Of a stretch of 64,000 nucleotides of DNA, positions 8,991 to 17,894 are shown piece by piece (within the stretch, counting starts at the first letter, position 1; every line of letters starts with the position of its first letter). The notes under the pieces are model-generated. The model was not told the DNA's origin and did no database searches. It saw only the letters and a program-made list of their open reading frames with translations. Origin of the DNA: Nanobdellota archaeon (GTDB lineage Archaea; Aenigmatarchaeota; Aenigmatarchaeia; Aenigmatarchaeales; Aenigmatarchaeaceae); contig JAHIDZ010000001.1 in assembly GCA_018901755.1 (NCBI GenBank), positions 1 through 64,000 on the forward strand, read 5' to 3'. A program made the position numbers and the translations under genes.

Positions 8991-10096
8991 TTTAGAAACT
9001 TATTAATAGATTTCTTAGCATCTTCTCTTTTCTTCTGGTGTTCTCTTAGGAACAATTTCATCTTATCTATCAATATTTGTTTTAATTCACCTGTTAATAA
9101 TTTTCCAGATTTATAATCATCATATATTTTTTTCAGTTTCTTATCATCGTCTTCAAAGATGTATTTTAGATATTGGAATGAAACGTCAACATCAGGATTA
9201 CCACCAAGTTTTCTATGTTCTTCAAGTGTTTCGCGCCCACCAGAGAAAGCATATTTTTTTATTTTATTATCAATATCTCCTGGTAAATCTGATAGTGCTA
9301 TGTATGAAGTTGGATCAGAAGATGACATCTTATCACCTTTCAATCCAGGTATGAATTTTTGATAAGTAGAACTCAATTGTATAAGTTTGTATTCTTTAGT
9401 TCGTTGGCAAATATCTCTAGCTAATCGTATGTGTGGATCTTGGTCAGCGCCAACTGGAACTAAGACTGGTATTGGTTTTTCAAATTCTTTTAATTGTGGG
9501 TGGAACATGTCTGCTGCCTGAAGTAAAGAAGATACCATTTTTCCAGGAGTTATCTCTCCATACACAGCTTTGAATTCATTGAATGTTGCGTGTTTGGCAA
9601 GAATGTTTTGTAATCTATAATAAGCATTTGATTTCTTTGGATCGTCAGACCGGTTACTCTGGAAATATATTTCACAGTTTTTAGGTTTCAGACCAAGCGC
9701 GATGTAATTAGTAATATATTCGTTTATAGCAATCTGCCTACTTTCTTCCAAAGTTTGTCCGCGTGCATGGAATGCTTCAATATCAGCAACTGCTATGTAG
9801 ATTTTAGCGCCAAGACTCTGATAGAATATAATTTGTTGAGCAAGCATCATGTGGCCAATATGGAATTTACCAGTAGGCATTAAGCCTGTCATCATTGCGA
9901 AAGGTTTTTTATTTTTAATACATTCTAAAATTCTATCTATATCTCTATGGGCGAAAACAACACCTCTTCTGAATAGAATATTTTTTTGGAAAACCGTAGG
10001 TAAGTCTTCTATCGGAGTCAGACCAAATTCCTTAATAAGTTTATCATAGTCTATATCTCCTTTCACTTCCCACGGTGTAACAGTCATTTCAGCCAT
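8987..10096 (-). CDS. trpS: tryptophan--tRNA ligase
   Basis: Class I synthetase that charges tRNA-Trp. The HIGH-type signature appears as GKFHIGHMM (about residues 76-84) and the KMSKS loop as KMSSSDP, the archaeal/eukaryotic TrpRS form. The length of 369 is close to normal for archaea. It lies 6 nt after the racemase stop, two genes downstream of a tRNA-Trp gene on the same strand, so enzyme and substrate tRNA may come from the same transcript. Confidence 0.95.
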   Translation of the reverse strand: MAEMTVTPWEVKGDIDYDKLIKEFGLTPIEDLPTVFQKNILFRRGVVFAHRDIDRILECIKNKKPFAMMTGLMPTGKFHIGHMMLAQQIIFYQSLGAKIYIAVADIEAFHARGQTLEESRQIAINEYITNYIALGLKPKNCEIYFQSNRSDDPKKSNAYYRLQNILAKHATFNEFKAVYGEITPGKMVSSLLQAADMFHPQLKEFEKPIPVLVPVGADQDPHIRLARDICQRTKEYKLIQLSSTYQKFIPGLKGDKMSSSDPTSYIALSDLPGDIDNKIKKYAFSGGRETLEEHRKLGGNPDVDVSFQYLKYIFEDDDKKLKKIYDDYKSGKLLTGELKQILIDKMKLFLREHQKKREDAKKSINKFLK

Positions 10097-10102
10097 TTTT
10101 AT

Positions 10103-10765
10103 CTACCCATTATTCGTTTTACTTGTTTTTATAATTCTCTTTAATGCACTTTTAGCTAAAATATCAAGACTATTAAAAATAGGAATATCAACATCTTTCT
10201 CATCCACAATTAAAGGAAGTTCAGTACATCCAAGAATGATACCATCTGCTTCAGAATTGTTTATAGTGTTAATAACAAATCTTTTATCCTGTGCAGTATT
10301 TTCACCGGCAATAATTTTTTTAATTATATGAGACATTTCAATGCCAGGTAATCCATATAGATTATTTTCAATAGTCGTTTTAGAACCAAGAACAATGATA
10401 TTTTTATCATTTTCAGTTTCTTTCAAAGTCTCTTCGATAATACTTACTATGGGAACGTTTACACATTTTCTTAATTCATTAATAAATATATGAACAGTAT
10501 TGCATGGAATAACAATGAAATTTACACCAGAAGATTCTAATTTTCTTAATCCATCTTTAATCATTTCTAATGTTAGATCTTTGTTTTTTTGATCATTTAT
10601 TATATCAGGTGCGGGTAAATTGTAAATTAAAATATGAGGATAATGGTGATTATCTTTAAGACCAGATTTTTGACATTTTTCTATGATAGTTTGATAAAAC
10701 CGTATTGTTGCCGATGGTCCCATTCCACCTAAAACTCCTATAATTTTTTTATTAGAATATTTCAT
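10103..10765 (-). CDS. aspartate/glutamate racemase family protein
   Basis: The N-terminus VLGGMGPSATIRFYQTII is the classic aspartate-racemase opening, and two cysteine elbows, VIPCNTVH and LGCTELPL, supply the paired catalytic cysteines of the PLP-independent racemases. The long open frame reaching 10816 would begin inside the tRNA-Trp T arm, so I chose the ATG at 10765, 21 nt from the tRNA 3' end. It may make D-Asp or process another beta-carboxylated amino acid. Confidence 0.88.
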   Translation of the reverse strand: MKYSNKKIIGVLGGMGPSATIRFYQTIIEKCQKSGLKDNHHYPHILIYNLPAPDIINDQKNKDLTLEMIKDGLRKLESSGVNFIVIPCNTVHIFINELRKCVNVPIVSIIEETLKETENDKNIIVLGSKTTIENNLYGLPGIEMSHIIKKIIAGENTAQDKRFVINTINNSEADGIILGCTELPLIVDEKDVDIPIFNSLDILAKSALKRIIKTSKTNNG

Positions 10766-11087
10766 ATTTTGACACCATTTTATTTTTGGTGGGAGCAGAG
10801 GGAATTGCACCCCCATCAGTAGTTTTGGAGACTACTATCCTGCTGTTAGACGATACTCCCTCTAGAATCTGATAGATTTCGTTGCCAAATTGTGTATATG
10901 ATAATGGGAATCCATTTTCGTATTGGATTAGATTTTTTCCAGTTAATTTTCTCAGAATATACTTAACAGTACTCTCTGGATATTTTCTAGAGAACAGTCT
11001 TACTATCTGTGAAAATGTTTGGTTTTTAGAATTTTTTAAATCAAGAAATATTGCTGCTTCTTTTTTAGATAGTGATTGCTCTAGCAA
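10752..11087 (-). CDS. small winged-helix-like protein whose frame runs through tRNA-Trp
   Basis: The first 80 codons look coding: a helical opening (LSKKEAAIFLDLK), a helix-turn-helix-like middle (STVKYILRKLTGKNLIQYENG) and a wing, as in small archaeal transcription regulators. There is no ATG start; TTG at 11087 or CTG at 11096 must be used. The frame has no stop before the tRNA and continues through it to 10752, so the last 30 residues are tRNA-encoded. It may be a real regulator with a junk tail, or a decayed gene. Confidence 0.45.
   Translation of the reverse strand: MLEQSLSKKEAAIFLDLKNSKNQTFSQIVRLFSRKYPESTVKYILRKLTGKNLIQYENGFPLSYTQFGNEIYQILEGVSSNSRIVVSKTTDGGAIPSAPTKNKMVSKYEIF
10787..10860 (-). 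tRNA. tRNA-Trp (CCA), CCA-tail encoded
   Basis: On the minus strand GGGAGTA pairs with TGCTCCC, discriminator A, encoded CCA. The anticodon stem GTAGT/ACTAC holds the loop CTCCAAA, giving anticodon CCA. The T stem is GGGGG/CCCTC with one G-T pair. No intron is present, although archaeal tRNA-Trp often has one. Two normally invariant elbow bases are changed: the D loop reads AACAGCA, so A replaces G18, and the T loop reads TGCAATT, so G replaces T55. G19 and C56 are kept. Confidence 0.9.
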
Positions 11088-11233
11088 AGTCTTCAGTTCG
11101 TTTTTGCCAAAGTTTTATTACCATTTAATCACTTAACAATAGTTAGTCTATAAACTATATAAATATACTGGATAAAAATATTGCCCATGTATTTATAATA
11201 TAAGAAATGAAATGATATTATAAAGTGATTTTA

Positions 11234-12697
11234 ATGCCAACAATAGATGAGATTGCAACATTCGCTAAGAAGAAAGGATTTGTGTTTCCAAGCGCAGAGA
11301 TATATGGAGGTATGGCAGGATTTTATGATTATGGCCCACTTGGTTCAGAAATGGTTATGAAGATTAAGAATCTGTGGTGGAAGTCAATTGTTCATGATAG
11401 AGAAAATGTAGTTGGAATTAACGGTTCTATAATTGGGTCAGAAGCTGTCTGGAATGCTTCAGGTCATGTTGCGAACTTTATAGACGTCGTTGCTTTCTGT
11501 AAGAAATGTAAATTGAAGATAAAAGTAGACAAACATGAAATCGGAAAGGCAAAATGTGATTGTGGTGCGTTATATGAAAATCTTGGAGAATTTAATCCGA
11601 TGTTTTCAACAGAAGTCGGTGTGATTAAAAGTGAAGCTGTTAAAGCTTACCTGCGGCCAGAAACAGCACAAACTATTTTTATAAATTTCAAGAATGTTTT
11701 AGATACTTCTCGTGTTAAATTACCATTCGGAATTGCGCAAATTGGTAAAGCGTTTAGAAATGAGATTTCACCAAGAAATTTCTTATTTAGGATGAGAGAA
11801 TTTGAGCAAATGGAATTGGAATTCTTTACACATCCAGATAAGAAAAATGACTGTCCGATATTTGAAGAAGTTGAAAAAGTTAAAGTTAATGTTTTAACAG
11901 CTAAAGAACAAGCCGGAACAGGAAAAATGGAAAGCATGACAATGGGAGATTTGTTAAAGAAGAAAATAATTAAAACCAAATGGCATGCTTACTGGATTGG
12001 TTATAGATATAATTGGTATTTAGATTTAGGAGTAAATCCAGAAAAATTAAGATTAAGAGAACATGTACCAGAAGAATTAAGCCACTACTCAGCAGCGACG
12101 TGGGATATAGATTATGAATATCCAATTGGTTGGAAAGAACTTGAAGGAAATGCAGATAGAACAGATTACGATCTTCAACAGCATACAAAATCTTCTAAAG
12201 TAGATTTGTCATACTATGATGAAGATACAAAGGAAAGAGTAATTCCTCACGTTGTTTCAGAACCATCTGCTGGAGTAGATAGAGTATTTTTAACATTGCT
12301 AATGGACGCATATCATGAAGAAGAAGTTAAAGGAGAGACGAGAATTGTATTAAAGTTACATCCAGACGTTGCGCCATTCAAAGTAGCCATACTCCCATTG
12401 GTTAAGAAAGATGGATTGTCTGAAAAAGGTAAAGAAGTATTTAATAATTTAAAACAAAAGTTCAATTCATTTTATGATGAGTCTGGTTCAATCGGGCGTC
12501 GCTATAGAAGAATGGATGAAATAGGAACGCCATTTTGTATAACAGTAGATCATGAAAGTTTGGAACAAGATGACTGCACACTCAGAGAGCGAGATTCTAT
12601 GCGTCAGATTAGAATCAAAATCAAAGATTTGTCCGATATTATCAAAAAGCTTTCAGAAGGAGAGAAACTAGAAACGTTTGGTAAATTTATTAATTAA
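11234..12697 (+). CDS. glyS: glycine--tRNA ligase (alpha2 type)
   Basis: Class II GlyRS of the archaeal/eukaryotic dimer type. The N-terminal AEIYGGMAGFYDYGPLG contains motif 1, and a CKKC...CDCG zinc knuckle sits near residues 90-115. Motif 2 is FRNEISPRNFLFRMREF, motif 3 includes PSAGVDRVFL, and a HisRS-like anticodon-binding domain closes the protein. At 487 residues it is shorter than most archaeal GlyRS. ATG 11234, with a GTGATT site upstream, is preferred to an in-frame GTG at 11225. Confidence 0.95.
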   Translation: MPTIDEIATFAKKKGFVFPSAEIYGGMAGFYDYGPLGSEMVMKIKNLWWKSIVHDRENVVGINGSIIGSEAVWNASGHVANFIDVVAFCKKCKLKIKVDKHEIGKAKCDCGALYENLGEFNPMFSTEVGVIKSEAVKAYLRPETAQTIFINFKNVLDTSRVKLPFGIAQIGKAFRNEISPRNFLFRMREFEQMELEFFTHPDKKNDCPIFEEVEKVKVNVLTAKEQAGTGKMESMTMGDLLKKKIIKTKWHAYWIGYRYNWYLDLGVNPEKLRLREHVPEELSHYSAATWDIDYEYPIGWKELEGNADRTDYDLQQHTKSSKVDLSYYDEDTKERVIPHVVSEPSAGVDRVFLTLLMDAYHEEEVKGETRIVLKLHPDVAPFKVAILPLVKKDGLSEKGKEVFNNLKQKFNSFYDESGSIGRRYRRMDEIGTPFCITVDHESLEQDDCTLRERDSMRQIRIKIKDLSDIIKKLSEGEKLETFGKFIN

Positions 12698-12886
12698 TTT
12701 TTCACCCTTTTTAGTTATTAAAAATTCAAATGGTCGGCCAGTTTTTCTAATCCTATTTCCTATTAAATATTCATTTCTTTCAGAATCACACTTAACAGAT
12801 ATTGCTGTTGATAAAATTGATGCCTGTAAAACCAAGCGGGATAAAAGATCCGAATTATTAAAATATTCAACCAACTTACAAACCAT
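12668..12886 (-). CDS. small winged-helix-like regulator
   Basis: A 72-residue protein ending in GRPFEFLITKKGEKLINKF, which is how many archaeal winged-helix regulators finish (wing strand followed by a last helix). The start is ATG 12886, with an in-frame stop just upstream. It converges on glyS and overlaps its last 30 bases. A comparable plus-strand frame covers the same DNA, but its translation looks less protein-like. Function unknown. Confidence 0.5.
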   Translation of the reverse strand: MVCKLVEYFNNSDLLSRLVLQASILSTAISVKCDSERNEYLIGNRIRKTGRPFEFLITKKGEKLINKFTKRF

Positions 12887-12924
12887 ACGACAATACTTTT
12901 ATGATCATAAACTTCCAAGATAAT

Positions 12925-13047
12925 TTAGATTTCAAATTCTGTACTACAATCTGTACAAAAACATTTCTGTGGATAAAAATTATCTAGTTTAGAATGGCCA
13001 CCAATAACCTGAACGTTTTCGCCATTACAAGAACAACAACGTACCAT
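12925..13047 (-). CDS. 40-residue zinc-ribbon protein
   Basis: The frame from ATG 13047 to TAA 12925 encodes a mini-protein that is mostly one zinc ribbon: CCSC near residues 4-7 and CFCTDC near residues 29-34, separated by about 22 residues. A TATA-like element lies 20-30 nt upstream, in the divergent gap shared with the ABC operon. No function is known. Confidence 0.6.
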   Translation of the reverse strand: MVRCCSCNGENVQVIGGHSKLDNFYPQKCFCTDCSTEFEI

Positions 13048-13113
13048 AATAATTCTTTTGATACGCACATATTTAAAACATCTGGAAAACAAATATGAAT
13101 CGGCGATTGACTA

Positions 13114-14097
13114 ATGAACGACATAATCAGAGTGAATAATTTAAGCAAACACTATAAAATTTTGCAGCGAGGAGAAGGCAGATTTGAGATAATTAAAACT
13201 TTCTTTAGTCGAAAATATAAAACTGTTAAAGCTTTAGATAAAGTTAGTTTTACTATTGGAGAAGGAGATTTTGTAGGAATAATCGGACCGAACGGAGCAG
13301 GCAAATCTACACTAATTAAGATACTTACAGGAATACTTACACCAACTTCAGGAGAAGCGGTGGTGACTGGCTTTGTTCCATACAAACAGAGAAAGAAATA
13401 TGTTCAGAATATTGGAGTTGTATTTGGGCAGCGAACACAGTTGTGGTGGGATCTTCCTGTTAGAGATTCTTTCGATATGTTAAAATACATTTACAAAGTT
13501 CCAGAAAAACAATTCAAAACAAATATGAAGAAATTCGCAGAAATACTTGAGATTAATGATTATATGTTAAAACCAGTTAGAAAGTTATCTCTCGGTGAGC
13601 GTATGCGTTGCGACATGGCAGCATCCCTATTACATAATCCGAAAATAATATTTTTAGATGAACCGACAATTGGTCTAGACGTAGAAGCAAAATATAAACT
13701 AAGAGAATTTTTGAAAGAGGTAAACAAATTAGGAGTTACAATTATACTTACAACACATGACATGGGAGACATTGAAGAATTATGCCCAAGAACTATTATG
13801 GTAGATCATGGCAAAATTGTTATAGATGCGCCAACAAAAGATATAAAAAATAAAATTTCTAGTCAAAGAACATTGTTAATAGATTTCAAGGGGGCTCCTC
13901 CGAAATTGAAAAATAAAAAAGGAATGAAAATTGTAAGTAAGGAAGGAGACAGAATAATGATAACCATAGATACACGAAAACATTCAGTATCTTCTGTAAT
14001 GAAAATGATTCTAAAAAAATATGAAGTAGATGATATAACTATTTCAGAACCATCTATTGAAGAAAATGTTAGAAAGATTTACAGAGGAGAATTATAA
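13114..14097 (+). CDS. ABC-2-type exporter ATPase
   Basis: Nucleotide-binding subunit of a drug/polysaccharide/lipid-type exporter. Walker A is GPNGAGKST (about residue 57), the signature is LSLGERMRC, Walker B is IIFLDEPT and the switch His is in TTHD. A C-terminal accessory domain of about 80 residues follows, as in the DrrA/NatA group. Its stop overlaps the ATG of the first permease (TAATG); the three genes form one operon. The substrate cannot be told from sequence. Confidence 0.9.
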   Translation: MNDIIRVNNLSKHYKILQRGEGRFEIIKTFFSRKYKTVKALDKVSFTIGEGDFVGIIGPNGAGKSTLIKILTGILTPTSGEAVVTGFVPYKQRKKYVQNIGVVFGQRTQLWWDLPVRDSFDMLKYIYKVPEKQFKTNMKKFAEILEINDYMLKPVRKLSLGERMRCDMAASLLHNPKIIFLDEPTIGLDVEAKYKLREFLKEVNKLGVTIILTTHDMGDIEELCPRTIMVDHGKIVIDAPTKDIKNKISSQRTLLIDFKGAPPKLKNKKGMKIVSKEGDRIMITIDTRKHSVSSVMKMILKKYEVDDITISEPSIEENVRKIYRGEL

Positions 14098-14885
14098 TGT
14101 TTTCAAGATATTATGGAGTTCTATTAATAAAATTTAGAGAAGCATTCGCTTATAGATTTAATTATTTTGTGAAAATTGCCTCAAATTTTATTAGTCTTCT
14201 TATTATCTGGTTTATTTGGAAAGCAATATTTGCAGCATCAACAGGCGTAATGGCAGGGTTTACATTTGATAGCATGATGATATACATGTCATTAATAATT
14301 GTACTCAATTGGTTGTTTTCTTCTTTCGAAGAGCATACTATGGAATTTGAGGTAAGAAGTGGAGCCATTGCGATGTATTTAATTAAACCAATATCTTATC
14401 CAATTACTTGTTTTTTCAGAGGCATCGGATCAAGAATTTCTACTTTGATATTGCAAATTTCTCCATTTTTACTAACTGCAATCTTTTTAGTAAAATTAAC
14501 ATGGCCTGTTTCCTGGTGGTTTTTCCCAAGCGTTTTACTTAGCTATTTGATAAGTTTCAATTTAATATTTATGACAGGATTATGGGCGTTTTATTCAAGT
14601 GGTCATATTTGGGGGATAAGACTTTCGAGACAACTAATGCAAAATATATTTTCAGGTGCTCTGATACCATTAGCATTTTTCCCATTATGGCTTATGGATA
14701 TAGCAAATGTGCTTCCATTCATAGCAATAATTCACATACCAGTTTCAATATATCTTGGTGCAATTTCCGGAACAACAATACTACCATCAGTCGGATTACA
14801 AATATTTTGGGTGTTGGTAATGTCTGGACTTTCATACTTATTATGGGCTAAAACAAGAAAAAAGATATTCGTGCAGGGTGGTTAA
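14097..14885 (+). CDS. ABC-2 family exporter permease 1
   Basis: 262 residues with six predicted membrane helices and no large soluble domain, the architecture of ABC-2 permeases. The region VRSGAIAMYLIKPISYPI after the second helix is characteristic of the two-permease group related to DUF990. It pairs with 14886-15680 as a likely heterodimeric channel driven by the upstream ATPase. Confidence 0.82.
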   Translation: MFSRYYGVLLIKFREAFAYRFNYFVKIASNFISLLIIWFIWKAIFAASTGVMAGFTFDSMMIYMSLIIVLNWLFSSFEEHTMEFEVRSGAIAMYLIKPISYPITCFFRGIGSRISTLILQISPFLLTAIFLVKLTWPVSWWFFPSVLLSYLISFNLIFMTGLWAFYSSGHIWGIRLSRQLMQNIFSGALIPLAFFPLWLMDIANVLPFIAIIHIPVSIYLGAISGTTILPSVGLQIFWVLVMSGLSYLLWAKTRKKIFVQGG

Positions 14886-15680
14886 ATGAGTAAACTAAAA
14901 TTAATATGGAAATTTTTCATGATAAACGTGCGGCAGAATTTAGAATATAGATTAAATGCAACAATCGGGACGATAGCAATAGCTCTTACAAACATACCAT
15001 CGATAATATTTTTTTGGATAATCTTTTCAAATATACCAACACTTAATGGTTGGGGGATTGGTGAAATATTATTTATGGTGGGAATAGGAGCACTTGCACA
15101 CGGAACATTTCACACATTTTTCTCAGGTGTATCTGGATGGCAAATCGAACAATTAATCAGACAAGGTAATATGGATAGAATACTTCTAAAACCATTAAGT
15201 GTTATACCGCATTTAGCAATGGAAGGATCATTTGATGTAGATGGACTTGGAGATATTATTTCCGGTTTGATTATAATATTTATTACATCGAACATGCTAG
15301 GACTACAATGGAATATATTTAATTCATCATTGTTAGTATTGTTTGTTTTAAGTTCAGCTGTTATAATAGCGTCATTTCATTTGATAATAGGAACACTTTC
15401 TTTTTGGGTTACAAGATCAGGCGCATTGATAGATTTATTTTATACAGTGATGAGATTTGGGGAATATCCGTTAGATATCTATAATCTATCTACGAAAATT
15501 ATGCTAACTGTAATTATTCCTGTAGGATTTATTAATTATTATCCAGCGCAAATATTTTTAGGAAAAGGATTATGGGTGCCAGCAGCATATCTTACTCCAG
15601 TAGTTGCAATAATAATGTATGCAATCGCCCATAGGTTTTGGGACTATGGGCTAAAGCATTACACTTCTACAGGTAGCTAG
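14886..15680 (+). CDS. ABC-2 family exporter permease 2
   Basis: A second six-helix permease beginning directly after the first one's stop. It shares the pattern of an amphipathic N-terminus (FMINVRQNLEYRLNATIG), helix pairs and the internal sequence IRQGNMDRILLKPLSVIPH, which matches the corresponding loop of permease 1, so the two are paralogues. Its 3' end overlaps the convergent gene at 15667 by 14 nt. Confidence 0.82.
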   Translation: MSKLKLIWKFFMINVRQNLEYRLNATIGTIAIALTNIPSIIFFWIIFSNIPTLNGWGIGEILFMVGIGALAHGTFHTFFSGVSGWQIEQLIRQGNMDRILLKPLSVIPHLAMEGSFDVDGLGDIISGLIIIFITSNMLGLQWNIFNSSLLVLFVLSSAVIIASFHLIIGTLSFWVTRSGALIDLFYTVMRFGEYPLDIYNLSTKIMLTVIIPVGFINYYPAQIFLGKGLWVPAAYLTPVVAIIMYAIAHRFWDYGLKHYTSTGS

Positions 15681-16113
15681 GTACAGCTTCTACTTTAAAC
15701 GAATATTCACCTAGATTTGCAGCTGGACTAAATTCATGTTTTATGTAAATATATGCATCACTTGGCTGAACGACTATTGGGTTTGTTAATGTTGTATTCT
15801 TTCCATCATTTACTACAGATAGTACTACATCTTCAGAAGTTCCACCACTTATTATTGTTGCCGTAATGTTTAGATTTACTGGAACATTTGCTGAGTTAAC
15901 TAATTTTATTTCTGGAGAATATTTACTTTCTCCTTGTTTTGCAGATATCGTATAGTTGATATCAATTGATGAACCCATTATGTCCATTTTCATTGCTTGA
16001 TCAACTGTCGCATATCCTGTTACTGTTCCGTATGAATTCAATACAGCTAGTCCTATTCCTGTTCCAAACAATGTGACTAGCACACCGGCCACTATGAAGA
16101 TTTTATTTTTCAT
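15667..16113 (-). CDS. secreted or membrane-anchored beta-rich protein
   Basis: A single N-terminal hydrophobic segment (IFIVAGVLVTLFGTGIGLAVL) is followed by about 120 residues with a strand-rich Ig-like look (SKYSPEIKLVNSANVPVNLNI, ending FKVEAVPSYL). This suits a signal-anchored extracytoplasmic domain. No family recognised. Confidence 0.6.
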   Translation of the reverse strand: MKNKIFIVAGVLVTLFGTGIGLAVLNSYGTVTGYATVDQAMKMDIMGSSIDINYTISAKQGESKYSPEIKLVNSANVPVNLNITATIISGGTSEDVVLSVVNDGKNTTLTNPIVVQPSDAYIYIKHEFSPAANLGEYSFKVEAVPSYL

Positions 16114-16168
16114 ATTTAGAAAGAAAGAGTAAGTTTAGAATAAAGACTGTTTACCCATGATGGTAGAA

Positions 16169-17524
16169 CTATTTTTTAGCAATCTTACTGTAATCTAATA
16201 GAACTTTCATTGATCTAATAGCACGTTCAGGTGTTGGATAAACTGGTAGACCAAGTTTTTCAAGTTTTTTAGTTCTTTCTTGTGTATAAGCTCCACCCAT
16301 TGCACAAACTACAATTGGCTTACCATGTATTTTTGTATCTCTAAGAACATCAAGAATTTCATCATTCATTGTTGGTAGTTGTAATAATGTTATAATAACA
16401 AGTCCAGCTATTGATTTATCTTTAAGTACTGCAGCGATTGCTTTCTGATATCGTTCTGTTGTCGCATCACCAGTTAGGTCAACTGGGTTAGTAAATGACG
16501 CGTATTTAGGTAAAAACTTCTTTAATGCATTCTCAGCATCTTTAGAAAGATTAACTACGTCAAATCCATTTTTAATGGCATAATCAGTGGCGATGACTCC
16601 AAATCCACCACCGTTTGTGATTATTCCTATTTTGTTACTCTTTAAGCCTGGTTGTGACGATAAAATCTTTGCATAATCTAAAATATCCTCTGTTGTCTCT
16701 GCTTCTATGATTCCGCACTGCTTAAATGCCGCAGAATACACTTCTTCAGGACCTGCTAGTGCGCCAGTATGTGACGTTACAGCAACGCTTCCTTTATGAG
16801 TCTTTCCAGATTTGAAAGCAATGATTGGCTTGCTAGATACGATTTTTTTAGCCTTGCTTATTAATTCGGCACCTTTTTGTGTCGATTCTAAGTATAATAC
16901 AATACAACGAGTCTCTACATCCTTTCCAAGGTATTCTAATAGCTCGATTTCATCTACATCTATCTTGTTTCCAATAGACGCAAACTTACTTACACCAACG
17001 CCTTCTGAAGACGCTAAGTCGAGTAAACAAGCTCCAACAGCTCCAGACTGTGTAATAATACCTATTGAACCATCTGAAGGTCTTTTAAGCCTTTTTCGGT
17101 CTAAAAACATTGTGTCTAGCTTATTTGGTGTAAATGTACCTATACAATTAGGTCCTATCATTCTAATCTTGTTTTTTAGCTTTTCAAGGCTTAATTCTTT
17201 CGCTTTTTCACCAATCTCGCTGAAACCAGCTGATATAATAATAACACCCTTTACTTTCTTTTTAATACACTCTTCAACTGATGATTTAACTAGATCGGCA
17301 GGAACAGCGATTACAGCTAGGTCTATCGGTTCCTCAATCTCTTTTAAGTCAGGAAAGACCTCTAAACCAAGTATTTCATTAGTATTAGGGTTTATAGGGT
17401 ATATTTTACAATTATAAGAACTTTTAACATTCTCTAAGATAACATGACCAACTTTGCCAGGAGTTCTGCTAGCGCCTATTACTGCAATAGATTTTGGATT
17501 AAAGAATACATCAAGGTTTGCCAT
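16169..17524 (-). CDS. acdA: ADP-forming acyl-CoA synthetase alpha subunit
   Basis: Alpha chain of the acetate:CoA ligase (ADP-forming) that makes ATP from acetyl-CoA during fermentation. The CoA-binding Rossmann start is VIGASRTPGKVGH, a nucleotide-type loop is GIITQSGAVGACL, and the phosphorylated His is likely in TSHTGALAGPEEVY. The 451-residue length matches free-standing alpha subunits. The beta subunit is encoded at 19627-20415 on the same strand but is separated by several unrelated genes. Confidence 0.92.
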   Translation of the reverse strand: MANLDVFFNPKSIAVIGASRTPGKVGHVILENVKSSYNCKIYPINPNTNEILGLEVFPDLKEIEEPIDLAVIAVPADLVKSSVEECIKKKVKGVIIISAGFSEIGEKAKELSLEKLKNKIRMIGPNCIGTFTPNKLDTMFLDRKRLKRPSDGSIGIITQSGAVGACLLDLASSEGVGVSKFASIGNKIDVDEIELLEYLGKDVETRCIVLYLESTQKGAELISKAKKIVSSKPIIAFKSGKTHKGSVAVTSHTGALAGPEEVYSAAFKQCGIIEAETTEDILDYAKILSSQPGLKSNKIGIITNGGGFGVIATDYAIKNGFDVVNLSKDAENALKKFLPKYASFTNPVDLTGDATTERYQKAIAAVLKDKSIAGLVIITLLQLPTMNDEILDVLRDTKIHGKPIVVCAMGGAYTQERTKKLEKLGLPVYPTPERAIRSMKVLLDYSKIAKK

Positions 17525-17554
17525 TCATCTTATATAGCATACCTTCTATTTAAA

Positions 17555-17809
17555 TTATGCCGTAAGCTTGAAGACTTGTGCACCTTCTTTAACCGGATGT
17601 GATATTTTCATACCAACATCCATTCCAACTTTAGCAACTGGTATGTTTTTATGTTCAACTTGCATTGATTCTACAATCTGTTCAAATGCTTCTCCATCTT
17701 TTTCAATAGAGATCTTATCTCCAGTTTTTAATTCTGCAGAAAGTTGAACTACTGCCACGTTTATTTTTGGAAAGAAGTGCGTTATTTTTCCTACAAGTAT
17801 TTTATTCAT
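17555..17809 (-). CDS. translation elongation factor-like beta-barrel protein
   Basis: An 84-residue single beta barrel with the pattern VGKITHFFPKINVAVVQL...LKTGDKISIE...VGMDVGMKISHPV, matching domain II of EF-Tu-type GTPases and the short archaeal translation elongation factor-like family often found beside U32 peptidases. No GTPase domain is attached. The exact role is unknown. It lies just upstream of acdA on the same strand. Confidence 0.8.
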   Translation of the reverse strand: MNKILVGKITHFFPKINVAVVQLSAELKTGDKISIEKDGEAFEQIVESMQVEHKNIPVAKVGMDVGMKISHPVKEGAQVFKLTA

Positions 17810-17894
17810 AGATACACCTAATAATTATGCGCTTTAGAAAGTTAAAAGTTTATCTATGAGTGGTATTTATATACTTTTCGGTAGTAATATATTT

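Noticed and set aside
10766-10816. Longer N-terminus for the racemase
   Set aside because: The extra codons lie within the tRNA-Trp 3' half and the gap after it; the ATG at 10765 starts just before the conserved domain.
12678-12923. 81-residue plus-strand ORF
   Set aside because: It overlaps glyS and a more protein-like minus-strand frame with a regulator-type C-terminus.
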